DNA of 64,000 bases from Corynebacterium rhinophilum. GTDB lineage: Bacteria; Actinomycetota; Actinomycetes; Mycobacteriales; Mycobacteriaceae. Position 1 is the stretch's first letter. Each line of letters opens with the position of its first letter. The stretch is from contig NZ_JASPHQ010000003.1 of the NCBI RefSeq assembly GCF_030227225.1, positions 1-64,000 of the forward strand, read 5' to 3'. This document shows, piece by piece, positions 57,261 through 64,000 of this stretch. The notes under the pieces are model-generated. The model was not told where the DNA came from. It searched no databases and saw only the letters and a list, made by a program, of their open reading frames with translations. The translations under genes were made by a program, and so were the position numbers.

Positions 57261-58724
57261 ATGACCGATCCCGCACAGTACGATCTCAGCCGCGTCCACC
57301 TCATTGGCATCGGCGGCTCTGGGATGTCGGGTCTGGCCCGCATCCTCGCCGCACGCGGCGCCGTGGTTACCGGTTCCGATGTGAAGGACTCCACCCCAGT
57401 GGAGGTATTGCGTTCCATGGGCGCCAAGGTAGCCATCGGCCACGCTGCGGAAAACCTCAAGCTTTCCGGCGAGCTGCCCACCACCGTCGTCACCTCCTTC
57501 GCAGCGATTCCGCAGGATAACCCAGAGCTCGTCGCCGCGCGGGAGAATAATATTCCGCTCATTCGTCGCTCGGACCTGCTTGCCGCGCTGATGGAGGGCC
57601 ACACCCAGGTGCTGCTGGCGGGCACGCACGGCAAGACCTCAACAACCTCGATGGCCGTCAGCGCCATGCAGCACGCGGGGTTGGATCCCTCCTTTGCCAT
57701 CGGCGGTCAGCTCAATCGCGCCGGCACCAATGCACACGGTGGCACTGGCGAGGCCTTTGTTGCCGAGGCTGATGAGTCCGATGCCTCGCTCTTGCGCTAT
57801 AGCCCCGATATTGCCGTCATTACCAACGCGGAGCCGGACCACCTTGACTATTTCCACTCCGCGGACGCCTATTTCAAGGTCTTTGCGGACTTCGCGGACT
57901 TGGTCACCCCGGAAACCGGTTACCTCGTTGTGTGCGCAGAGGACGAGCATGCCGCCGAGATCGGTGAGCAAGCACTTAGCCGCGGCATTAACGTCATCGG
58001 CTATGGCGGCGCGGAGAAGGCGCGCACTACCTCTGTGCCGCTTGCCGCAACGTTGACTGCGGAGGAGACCACCGCAGCCGGCATGGCGTGCACGGTGCAA
58101 CTTTCCCTGCCCGGCGTGGAGGAATCCGTGAGCTACCAGCTGCAGATTCCAGGCCACCATATGGTGCTCAACTCCATGGCGGCGCTTATCGCCGGCGTGC
58201 TTTCGGGCGGCGAGCCCAGCACCATCGCGGAGGGACTCGCGGATTTCAGCGGCGTGCGCCGCCGCTTTGAGTACCGGGGCAGCGTGGACTGGCAGGGCGG
58301 TAGCGTCCGCGTCTTCGACGATTATGCCCACCATCCCACCGAGGTCGCCGCGGTGCTGCGGGCCGCGCGCGCTAAGGTCGCGGCCGAAGGCAATGGGGGC
58401 CGCGTCATCGCCTGTTTCCAACCGCACCTGTACTCGCGCACCATGGAATTCGACGCCGAGTTTGCGCAGGCGCTTGCGCTTGCCGATGCCGCCGTTGTAC
58501 TCGATATCTACGGCGCCCGCGAGCAACCCGTGGAAGGCATTACCTCGCGCATTATTACCAATAAGATGCCGGAAGAGATGGAGGTTATCTTCGAGCCAGA
58601 CTTTTCCGCCGCGGCCAAGGACGTGGTCTCCATCGCACAGCCGGGCGATATCATCTTGACCATTGGCGCCGGTTCTATCACCCTCGTGGCCGCGGAAATC
58701 CTCGATGAATTGCGGGCCCACTAG
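57261..58724 (+). CDS. murC: UDP-MurNAc:L-alanine ligase
   Basis: 487 aa. First Mur ligase: N-terminal [18 protein letters not shown]-loop GTHGKTST (121-128), [24 protein letters not shown] and [14 protein letters not shown]. Starts immediately after the murG stop with AAGGA upstream, and its TAG overlaps the ftsQ GTG by one base. Confidence 0.96.
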   Translation: MTDPAQYDLSRVHLIGIGGSGMSGLARILAARGAVVTGSDVKDSTPVEVLRSMGAKVAIGHAAENLKLSGELPTTVVTSFAAIPQDNPELVAARENNIPLIRRSDLLAALMEGHTQVLLAGTHGKTSTTSMAVSAMQHAGLDPSFAIGGQLNRAGTNAHGGTGEAFVAEADESDASLLRYSPDIAVITNAEPDHLDYFHSADAYFKVFADFADLVTPETGYLVVCAEDEHAAEIGEQALSRGINVIGYGGAEKARTTSVPLAATLTAEETTAAGMACTVQLSLPGVEESVSYQLQIPGHHMVLNSMAALIAGVLSGGEPSTIAEGLADFSGVRRRFEYRGSVDWQGGSVRVFDDYAHHPTEVAAVLRAARAKVAAEGNGGRVIACFQPHLYSRTMEFDAEFAQALALADAAVVLDIYGAREQPVEGITSRIITNKMPEEMEVIFEPDFSAAAKDVVSIAQPGDIILTIGAGSITLVAAEILDELRAH

Positions 58725-59395
58725 TGCGGGTGTCGAAGAAACTCATTTTCGGCATCGTCGGTGGCCTGCTTGCCCTCGTGCTGCTGGTGGCCATCGCGGT
58801 GTGGGCGCTGCCCATCTTTAAGGTGAAAAATTTTGAGGTAGAAGGCGTGCACCAACTCGATGCCGCCCAGGTGCAGGAGGCCGCAGGCGTGCCCGAGGGC
58901 GAAAATCTCTTGCGGGTGGACGCGCACGCGGCCGCCAGTGGAGTCGCCGGCTTGGACTGGGCGGATTCGGTGACGGTCTCGCGCGATCTGCCATCGACCT
59001 TGACTATCTCCGTGCAGGAACACAAGCCCGTCGCCTTCGTGAAACGAGACGACACTACTTTCCTCATCGATGACAAGGGGGAGGAGTTTACCTCCGCAGA
59101 GCCTCCTGAAGGTGCGGTGGAACTTACCGGGGACATCGACAGTGGCTCCTCCGAGGCCCAAGACGCGGTGGCTGCCATTGCTGCGCTGTCTGATGACGTG
59201 CGCCACCAAGTCGCCACCCTCGAAGTCACCGATTCCTATTCCTTGCAGTTCACTACCAAGGATGATCGCCGCATTTTCTGGGGTGCCAGCGATAAAAATA
59301 ACGATGATAAGGCTCGCGCCTTCGCCACCGTGCTGAAAATGGAGGGCCAAGAATGGAATATCTCTAACCCTGAATTGGTCACTACCCGCGGATAG
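58724..59395 (+). CDS. ftsQ: Cell division protein FtsQ
   Basis: 223 aa, bitopic. A short basic cytoplasmic N-terminus (RVSKK), one helix (about 8-29), a POTRA domain (about 32-100: FKVKNFEVEGVHQLDAAQVQEAAGV then WADSVTVSRDLPSTLTISVQEHKPVAFV) and a beta domain. Shorter cytoplasmic tail than in mycobacteria. GTG start overlaps the murC stop as TAGTG. Confidence 0.93.
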   Translation: MRVSKKLIFGIVGGLLALVLLVAIAVWALPIFKVKNFEVEGVHQLDAAQVQEAAGVPEGENLLRVDAHAAASGVAGLDWADSVTVSRDLPSTLTISVQEHKPVAFVKRDDTTFLIDDKGEEFTSAEPPEGAVELTGDIDSGSSEAQDAVAAIAALSDDVRHQVATLEVTDSYSLQFTTKDDRRIFWGASDKNNDDKARAFATVLKMEGQEWNISNPELVTTRG

Positions 59396-59704
59396 GGTAG
59401 ATACCTCGGTGGAGGTTGAGATAGACCCGAAAAATTCCCTGCCGCGCCGCGCCCCAGCGTATGCGCTGCAGGGTCTTTTATTTTCTCTCTCGGGTGGTGT
59501 CAATGGTGCGGAAGTGGTGGGCAAAACCGCAGGCCAACAACCCTAAAGTGGTACTTGAGAGTCTCGACACGCGTAAAATGAGCATGAAAATTACAGGTGT
59601 GTCGTTAAAGATGGAGGGGAACGCGATTCACTCTGGTGAAGCGCATACAATCCTCGTTTAATGCACGTGCAGACTTAAAGTAGCGAAAGGTGAGACCTGC
59701 TCAC
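59396..59704 (+). promoter_or_regulatory. ftsQ-ftsZ intergenic region with candidate ftsZ promoters
   Basis: 309 bp without a supportable gene. Candidate -10 elements are TAAAAT (59574-59579), TACAAT (59646-59651) and TAAAGT (59676-59681); -35 matches are weak. Several ftsZ promoters in this interval are known in related corynebacteria. Confidence 0.4.
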
Positions 59705-61054
59705 ATGATCTCTTCCAACAACAATCTCGCGGATATCAAGGTCGTCGGCGTCGGCGGCGGCGGCGTCAACGCCGTGAACCGCATGATCGAAGAAGGCCTG
59801 AAGGGCGTCCAATTCGTCGCCATCAACACTGACTCCCAGGCGCTGATTTTCTCCGATGCCGATACCAAGCTCGACATCGGCCGCGAAGCCACCCGCGGAT
59901 TGGGCGCAGGCGCCAACCCTGAGGTGGGCAAGACCTCTGCGGAAGACCACAAGTCCGAAATCGAGGACGCCCTGCAGGGCTCCGATATGGTATTCGTTAC
60001 CGCCGGCGAGGGTGGCGGCACCGGTACGGGCGCCGCTCCCGTTGTGGCTTCCATTGCGAAGAAGATGGGCGCGCTGACCGTGGGCGTTGTCACCCGCCCC
60101 TTCAAGTTCGAGGGCGCGCGCCGTACCCGCCAGGCTATGGCCGGCATCGAGGAGCTGCGCGAGGTCTGCGATACCCTCATTGTCATCCCTAATGACCGCC
60201 TGATGCAGCTCGGTGGGGAAGAGCTTTCCATCGTGGAAGCCTTCCGCGCGGCCGATGAGGTCCTCCACAATGGTGTCCAGGGTATTACCAACCTGATCAC
60301 CATCCCGGGCATGATCAACGTCGACTTTGCTGACGTTCGCTCCGTCATGTCTGATGCCGGCTCCGCGCTGATGGGTATCGGCTCCGCACGGGGCGATAAC
60401 CGCGCCATGACCGCCGCCGAGCAGGCCATCAACTCGCCGCTATTGGAATCCACGATGGAAGGCGCCAAGGGCGTGCTGCTGTCCATCGCCGGCGGCTCCG
60501 ACCTGGGCCTGCACGAGGTCAACTCCGCGGCCTCCATGGTCGAAGAGCGCGCGGATGAAGACGTTAACCTCATCTTCGGCACCATCATTGATGACACCTT
60601 GGGCGATGAAATCCGTATCACCATCATCGCCACCGGTTTCGATGCCGAGGCTAATGCCGCTCAGGCAGCATCTTCACAGCGCGCTCCCGAGCAGCGCAAG
60701 CCCGGTTCGCTCTTTGATAACCGCGACCGCGAGTCCGGCAACTCGGCCACTCCGGCGCCTGCTCAGCCCGCGGCCGATGACTACGCACCGCGCCACTCCT
60801 ATGAGCCACGCGCCGGCCAGGGTGGCGTGGAGGATCGCCGCGCTGATGAGCGCCGCGTGGACGATCGTCGCTACGACGACCGCCGCGTGGAAGAACGCCG
60901 CCCCGAGGAGCGCCGCAGCGAGTCTAGCGGCCTGTTCACCAACTCCGATCGTTTCCGCGAGGAGCGTCGCGAAGACTACCGCCTGTCCCGGCCAAGCCAG
61001 CGCCGCGACGATGATGGCGACGACGATCTCGATGTGCCGTCCTTCATGCGCTAA
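59705..61054 (+). CDS. ftsZ: Cell division GTPase FtsZ
   Basis: 449 aa. Forms the Z-ring. Tubulin signature GEGGGTGTG (101-109), [15 protein letters not shown] near the start, and [11 protein letters not shown]. The C-terminal linker (about 318-438) carries an unusual run of alternating Arg pairs and Asp/Glu pairs ([14 protein letters not shown] and onward). The extreme C-terminus DLDVPSFMR is the binding peptide for SepF, encoded nearby. ATG 59705 aligns with the corynebacterial start and has AAAGGTGAG upstream; a GTG at 59690 is less likely. Confidence 0.97.
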   Translation: MISSNNNLADIKVVGVGGGGVNAVNRMIEEGLKGVQFVAINTDSQALIFSDADTKLDIGREATRGLGAGANPEVGKTSAEDHKSEIEDALQGSDMVFVTAGEGGGTGTGAAPVVASIAKKMGALTVGVVTRPFKFEGARRTRQAMAGIEELREVCDTLIVIPNDRLMQLGGEELSIVEAFRAADEVLHNGVQGITNLITIPGMINVDFADVRSVMSDAGSALMGIGSARGDNRAMTAAEQAINSPLLESTMEGAKGVLLSIAGGSDLGLHEVNSAASMVEERADEDVNLIFGTIIDDTLGDEIRITIIATGFDAEANAAQAASSQRAPEQRKPGSLFDNRDRESGNSATPAPAQPAADDYAPRHSYEPRAGQGGVEDRRADERRVDDRRYDDRRVEERRPEERRSESSGLFTNSDRFREERREDYRLSRPSQRRDDDGDDDLDVPSFMR

Positions 61055-61065
61055 GCGCAAACCGC

Positions 61066-61071
61066 TACGCT
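61066..61071 (+). promoter_or_regulatory. -10 element for leaderless pgeF
   Basis: TACGCT, 7 nt before ATG 61079; no Shine-Dalgarno. Confidence 0.45.
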
Positions 61072-61078
61072 GGTGTGC

Positions 61079-61816
61079 ATGCCAGTAAACGAGAAACATC
61101 GCACCAGCCGCCCCGTCCGCATGGTTTTTACCAGCCGTGCAGGCGGGGCGTCTGCATATCCATATGAGTCTTTTAATCTTGGCGGCCACGTCGGCGACGA
61201 TCCCACCAACGTGGCGGCTAACCGCGAGCGCCTCTTGCGCGTTACCGGGCTCGAAAACATTGTGTGGATGGAACAGCTCCATACAAATACGGTCACCGTC
61301 ATCGATGGCCCGCAAGAGTCCCCAGTGCCAGCAACGGATGCGATTGTGACCACGCAACGCCGGCTTGGCCTTGGCGTCCTCGTCGCGGATTGCACGCCCG
61401 TGCTGCTTGTCGATGTCCCCGCCGGCGTCATCGCCGCCGTCCACGCCGGCCGGCTCGGTGCCCGCAACGGCATCGTGGTCAATACCGTGCGCGAGATGCA
61501 GAAACTTGGCGCTCAGCCGGAGCGAATCCAGGTGGTCATGGGACCCGCCGCATCCGGGAAAAACTACGAGGTGCCGGAAGAAATGGCCAACGATGTCGAA
61601 CGGCGCCTTCCCGGCTCGAAATGTAAGACCGCGACAGGGACGTGGGGCATCGACGTACGCGCTGGCCTTATCCGCCAATTGATGGGCCTGGGCATTACCA
61701 ATATCGATTCTGATCCGCGCTGCACCATTGAGGACACGGATTTCTTTTCTTATCGCCGCGAAGGAACCACTGGCCGCCAGGCCGGTGTGATTTGGTTGGA
61801 GGCTAATCATGAGTAA
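61079..61816 (+). CDS. pgeF: Peptidoglycan editing factor / purine nucleoside phosphorylase, DUF152
   Basis: 245 aa, YfiH/YlmD multicopper-oxidase-like family. Metal site residues in EQLHTNTV, LVADCTPVLL and VIAAVHAGRLG, and DVRAGLIRQL downstream. The family removes wrongly incorporated serine from peptidoglycan precursors in E. coli, and members also cleave purine nucleosides. Start at ATG 61079 on the basis of the -10 seven bases upstream. Overlaps the yggS-like gene by eight bases. Confidence 0.88.
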   Translation: MPVNEKHRTSRPVRMVFTSRAGGASAYPYESFNLGGHVGDDPTNVAANRERLLRVTGLENIVWMEQLHTNTVTVIDGPQESPVPATDAIVTTQRRLGLGVLVADCTPVLLVDVPAGVIAAVHAGRLGARNGIVVNTVREMQKLGAQPERIQVVMGPAASGKNYEVPEEMANDVERRLPGSKCKTATGTWGIDVRAGLIRQLMGLGITNIDSDPRCTIEDTDFFSYRREGTTGRQAGVIWLEANHE

Positions 61817-62507
61817 CCGGAAACAAGAATTGGCAGAAAATCTTGCCGCAACGAAGGAGCACATCAGCGCCATTGCGGCCGAGCACGATCGCCCGGCACC
61901 GCAGCTATTGGTCGTGACCAAGTTTCACCCCGCAGAGGATATCGCCCTTCTAGCGGAGCTTGGGGTAGAGGATGTAGCGGAAAACCGCGAGCAAGAAGCC
62001 CGGGCAAAGGCGCAGGAGCTAGACCAGCTGCGATTTCACATGATTGGCCAGATTCAAACCAAGAAGGCCAACCATGTCGCACGGTGGGCCACCAGCGTCC
62101 ATTCAGTGGATTCGGTGAAACTGGCCAATGCGCTGGACCGTGGCGTGAGCCTGGCAAAAGAGCGCGGCCAGCGAGAGTCCAACCTCCCGATATTCATTCA
62201 GGTTTCCGCCGATGGCGATACGTCGCGCGGGGGAGTAATCCGCGAGGAACTGGATGAGGTTATCGAGGCCGTCGAAAAGGCGGAGCACCTAGAATTCGCA
62301 GGGCTCATGGTGGTTCCTCCCCTCGATGCCGATGCGAGGGAGGTGTTTACTACAGTGCGCGCAGACGTGGATCGCCTCTCCGAACGCCTTGGCCGGCAGC
62401 TCAAACTATCGGCCGGGATGAGCGCGGATATGGATGCGGCGATTGATGCGGGCACCGATATTGTGCGTGTCGGAACCAGCATCATGGGAAAGCGCCCAGT
62501 AGGTTAA
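61809..62507 (+). CDS. YggS-family PLP homeostasis protein
   Basis: 232 aa, alanine-racemase N-terminal fold in a single TIM barrel. PLP lysine K38 in LLVVTKFHP, then EDVAENREQEARAKAQEL, FHMIGQIQTKKANHVARW, LSAGMSADMDAAIDAGTDIVRVGTSIMG. Balances intracellular PLP. The position between pgeF and sepF is conserved in Gram-positive bacteria. Starts inside pgeF, so it is coupled. Confidence 0.93.
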   Translation: MSNRKQELAENLAATKEHISAIAAEHDRPAPQLLVVTKFHPAEDIALLAELGVEDVAENREQEARAKAQELDQLRFHMIGQIQTKKANHVARWATSVHSVDSVKLANALDRGVSLAKERGQRESNLPIFIQVSADGDTSRGGVIREELDEVIEAVEKAEHLEFAGLMVVPPLDADAREVFTTVRADVDRLSERLGRQLKLSAGMSADMDAAIDAGTDIVRVGTSIMGKRPVG

Positions 62508-62610
62508 AAATATCGCAAAAGCGCATTTCACAGCGTAAATCACATGAGTCACATCATTCACATTTACGCGCTTGAACTTGAACAAATTTAGGTCAGAGGG
62601 AGACCCAAAA

Positions 62611-63084
62611 ATGTCATTCATTGATAGGACGAAGAATTTCTTCGGGCTTGGTCCGATGGATTTCGAAGAAGACGACGCCTACTACAACGACGAGCCGCGT
62701 TACGCGGGCAACGGAGCAGCTACTTCTGCGGCATACGCCCCGCGCCGCGCCCCGCAGGCTTATGAGCCAACCCCAGCGCCGGCGCCTGTCGAGGAAAAGT
62801 TCGTCCCGACTATCGTGGCAATCTCCCTGACCTCGTTCAACGATGCCGCCAAGGTGGGTGAGCCCTTCCGCGATGGCGATGCAGTGGTCTTTGAGCTTAC
62901 CGATGCCGAGCGCGGCACCGCCAAGCGCTTCATCGACTTCGCAGCGGGTCTCTGCTTTGGCCTAGAAGGCCGCATGCTCAACCTGTCGAAGGGGATGGAT
63001 ACCCAGCGCAAGGTATTCGCCGTCGTGCCGAAGTCCGCCGATATCGCCAAACCTGAATTGGAGCGCGCCGCCGGCCTGCGCTAG
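62611..63084 (+). CDS. sepF: Cell division protein SepF
   Basis: 157 aa. N-terminal membrane-binding amphipathic helix (MSFIDRTKNFFGLG), an acidic/Pro-Ala linker (about 18-75), then the SepF core (PTIVAISLTSFNDAAKVGEPFRDG through RFIDFAAGLCFGLEGRMLNL). Anchors and bundles FtsZ at the membrane in actinobacteria, which lack FtsA and ZipA. ATG 62611 with GGGAGA seven bases upstream. An upstream in-frame extension (62572) is not conserved. Confidence 0.94.
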   Translation: MSFIDRTKNFFGLGPMDFEEDDAYYNDEPRYAGNGAATSAAYAPRRAPQAYEPTPAPAPVEEKFVPTIVAISLTSFNDAAKVGEPFRDGDAVVFELTDAERGTAKRFIDFAAGLCFGLEGRMLNLSKGMDTQRKVFAVVPKSADIAKPELERAAGLR

Positions 63085-63121
63085 GAGCGCGGCCCAAGCA
63101 CAACGACGCACATCCCATTAA

Positions 63122-63155
63122 CCCCCGTACGGAGCGCAATGCGCACGTGCGGGGG
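63122..63155 (+). terminator. Compound GC-rich hairpin after sepF
   Basis: CCCCCGTACG (63122-63131) pairs with CGTGCGGGGG (63146-63155), and inside it GCGC-AAT-GCGC forms the apex. There is no U-tract; the yggT -10 follows 10 bp later. Confidence 0.55.
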
Positions 63156-63164
63156 ACTATTCGA

Positions 63165-63170
63165 TAGGCT
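63165..63170 (+). promoter_or_regulatory. -10 element for leaderless yggT gene
   Basis: TAGGCT, 8 nt before GTG 63179; no Shine-Dalgarno. Confidence 0.45.
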
Positions 63171-63178
63171 GAGTAATC

Positions 63179-63469
63179 GTGACTGAAATTGGAATTATTC
63201 TCATCTTTTTGGTGAGGGTTTATACATGGGTACTGATTGCCCGAATTATTATCGAGATGATCCAATCCTTCTCGCGGCAATTCAACCCCCCGCGCTGGTT
63301 CATGATCATCGCTGAACCCCTCTTCGCCATCACGGATCCACCGGTCAAAGCGCTGCGTCGGGTTATTCCTCCGCTGCAGATGGGCGGAATCGCGCTGGAT
63401 GTTTCCGTCCTAGTGCTGTTTTTCATCCTGTCGTTCCTGACGCTTTTCCTGCAGGTTATTTTCTTGTAG
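63179..63469 (+). CDS. YggT family membrane protein
   Basis: 96 aa with two membrane helices (about 4-28 and 70-94) flanking the conserved segment FNPPRWFMIIAEPLFAITDPPVKALRRVIPPL. The YggT/YlmG family is linked to cell division and osmotic stress but has no defined biochemistry. GTG start is probably leaderless. Sits in the usual sepF-yggT-divIVA order. Confidence 0.92.
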   Translation: MTEIGIILIFLVRVYTWVLIARIIIEMIQSFSRQFNPPRWFMIIAEPLFAITDPPVKALRRVIPPLQMGGIALDVSVLVLFFILSFLTLFLQVIFL

Positions 63470-63527
63470 GACAGCCCCGCATCACCCCGTAACCTGTGGT
63501 AGACATTGAGAGTCAGCGTTACGTCCA

Positions 63528-63553
63528 TTATTGTAGACTTTCGGTTACAATAA
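63528..63553. promoter_or_regulatory. Perfect inverted repeat upstream of divIVA
   Basis: TTATTGTA (63528-63535), 10 bp, TACAATAA (63546-63553). Two full-turn-spaced half-sites in an AT-rich 208-bp gap, about 125 bp before the divIVA start. Probably a dimer-binding operator or part of the promoter. Confidence 0.5.
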
Positions 63554-63677
63554 AATGCGATAACCCGTATCATGAACTACATATAACTTTGTGGGGAAGG
63601 TTTAAATAAACTGGAACCGCAGCTCCTAAGGCCCTGGAACCTCCGGGGTTGTATCAACTCGAAGGGGAAGACAAGTC

Positions 63678-64000
63678 ATGCCACTGTCACCAGCTGATGT
63701 ACACAACGTCGCGTTCAGCAAGCCGCCGATTGGCAAGCGTGGCTACAACGAGGATGAGGTAGATCAGTTCCTCGACCTCGTTGAGGATGCCCTTGCCCAA
63801 TTGCAGGATGAAAATGAAGACCTGCAGGCGCAGGTGAGCGATCTTAGCTCCGGGGCCAAGGCCGGCGGAGCAGGGGCTGGTGCCGCAGCCGCCGCAAACT
63901 CTGGTGCAGATGAAGCAGCTCTGCGCAAGGAGATTGAGGCTAAGCTGCGTGCTGAGTATGAAACCAAGTTGGCAGATTCCAAGTCCGAGGTTTCTCGCGC
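63678..64000 (+). CDS. divIVA: Polar growth scaffold DivIVA/Wag31 (partial, runs off the window)
   Basis: The first 107 residues are present. N-terminal DivIVA domain [35 protein letters not shown] (crossed-loop residues that sense curved membrane) leads into a coiled coil ([20 protein letters not shown]), a Gly/Ala linker (about 70-85), then a second coiled coil that continues past the edge. Recruits wall synthesis to the cell poles in corynebacteria. ATG 63678 with AAGGGGAAG upstream. Confidence 0.95.
   Translation, partial: MPLSPADVHNVAFSKPPIGKRGYNEDEVDQFLDLVEDALAQLQDENEDLQAQVSDLSSGAKAGGAGAGAAAAANSGADEAALRKEIEAKLRAEYETKLADSKSEVSR

Noticed and set aside
56502..57629. A 375-codon minus-strand frame opposite murG and murC
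   Set aside because: Antisense shadow within the dcw cluster; sense frames carry all catalytic motifs.
59461..59661. A 66-codon frame in the ftsQ-ftsZ gap
   Set aside because: No ribosome-binding site, no known family, and it covers the known promoter interval of ftsZ.

Overview
The window is about 64 kb of a high-GC actinobacterial chromosome, almost certainly a Corynebacterium species. Supporting signs are an actinobacterial dcw cluster (no ftsA, with sepF, a YggT protein and divIVA/wag31 downstream), the fused-supercomplex style ctaCF and ctaE-qcrCAB genes with a di-heme QcrC, the mycolata lipoglycan genes pimB and mptA, a class II DAHP synthase, and many leaderless genes with a TANNNT -10 element 7-8 nt before the start codon. 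Gene order resembles C. glutamicum as I recall it, but gcvPTH (absent from C. glutamicum to my knowledge) is present, so it is a different species. No tRNA, rRNA, CRISPR array, intact insertion sequence or prophage was seen.

Layout. 1-17.5 kb: glnA (minus), an RDD membrane protein, then a minus-strand lipoate/glycine block (gcvP-gcvT-gcvH-lipB-lipA-DUF4191) next to aceF, an E2 acyltransferase with three nearly identical lipoyl domains. After that come a small conserved protein, pncA, pepA, ilvE, a degenerate CobT-like protein and a DUF3043 membrane protein. 17.5-27 kb: an A-type Fe-S carrier, asnB/ltsA, and the aerobic respiratory chain ctaC-ctaF and ctaE-qcrC-qcrA-qcrB with candidate GlxR sites. 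27-29 kb: a gene-poor, lower-GC islet with one lipoprotein. 29-42 kb: two secreted NlpC/P60 peptidoglycan hydrolases, then a lipoglycan/phospholipid and metabolism block (pimB, glk, plsC, an acyltransferase-3 protein, a GT87 mannosyltransferase, RNase AS, aroG, a PknL-type kinase without PASTA domains, its Rv2175c-like partner, mptA, and idsA). 42-44.5 kb: GNAT, HEPN and DUF3040 genes and the mraZ control region. 44.5-64 kb: mraZ-rsmH-ftsL-ftsI-murE-murF-mraY-murD-ftsW-murG-murC-ftsQ-ftsZ-pgeF-yggS-sepF-yggT-divIVA (divIVA runs off the right edge).

How the genes work together: LipB and LipA make the lipoyl groups needed by GcvH and AceF. AsnB/LtsA, the NlpC hydrolases, the dcw cluster and DivIVA build and remodel the cell wall and drive septation and polar growth. 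PimB, the GT87 protein, MptA and IdsA supply PIM/lipomannan and prenyl lipids. CtaCFE and QcrCAB form the bcc-aa3 supercomplex apart from CtaD.

I did not find a clearly new multi-gene system. The best leads are regulatory or evolutionary: an apparent AUU start codon, a kinase cut off at its first PASTA domain, a CobT homologue without its active-site motifs, a perfect 19-bp palindrome one base short of a LexA box, a perfect inverted repeat upstream of divIVA, structured leaders upstream of rsmH and of an NlpC/P60 gene, and the 27-29 kb islet.
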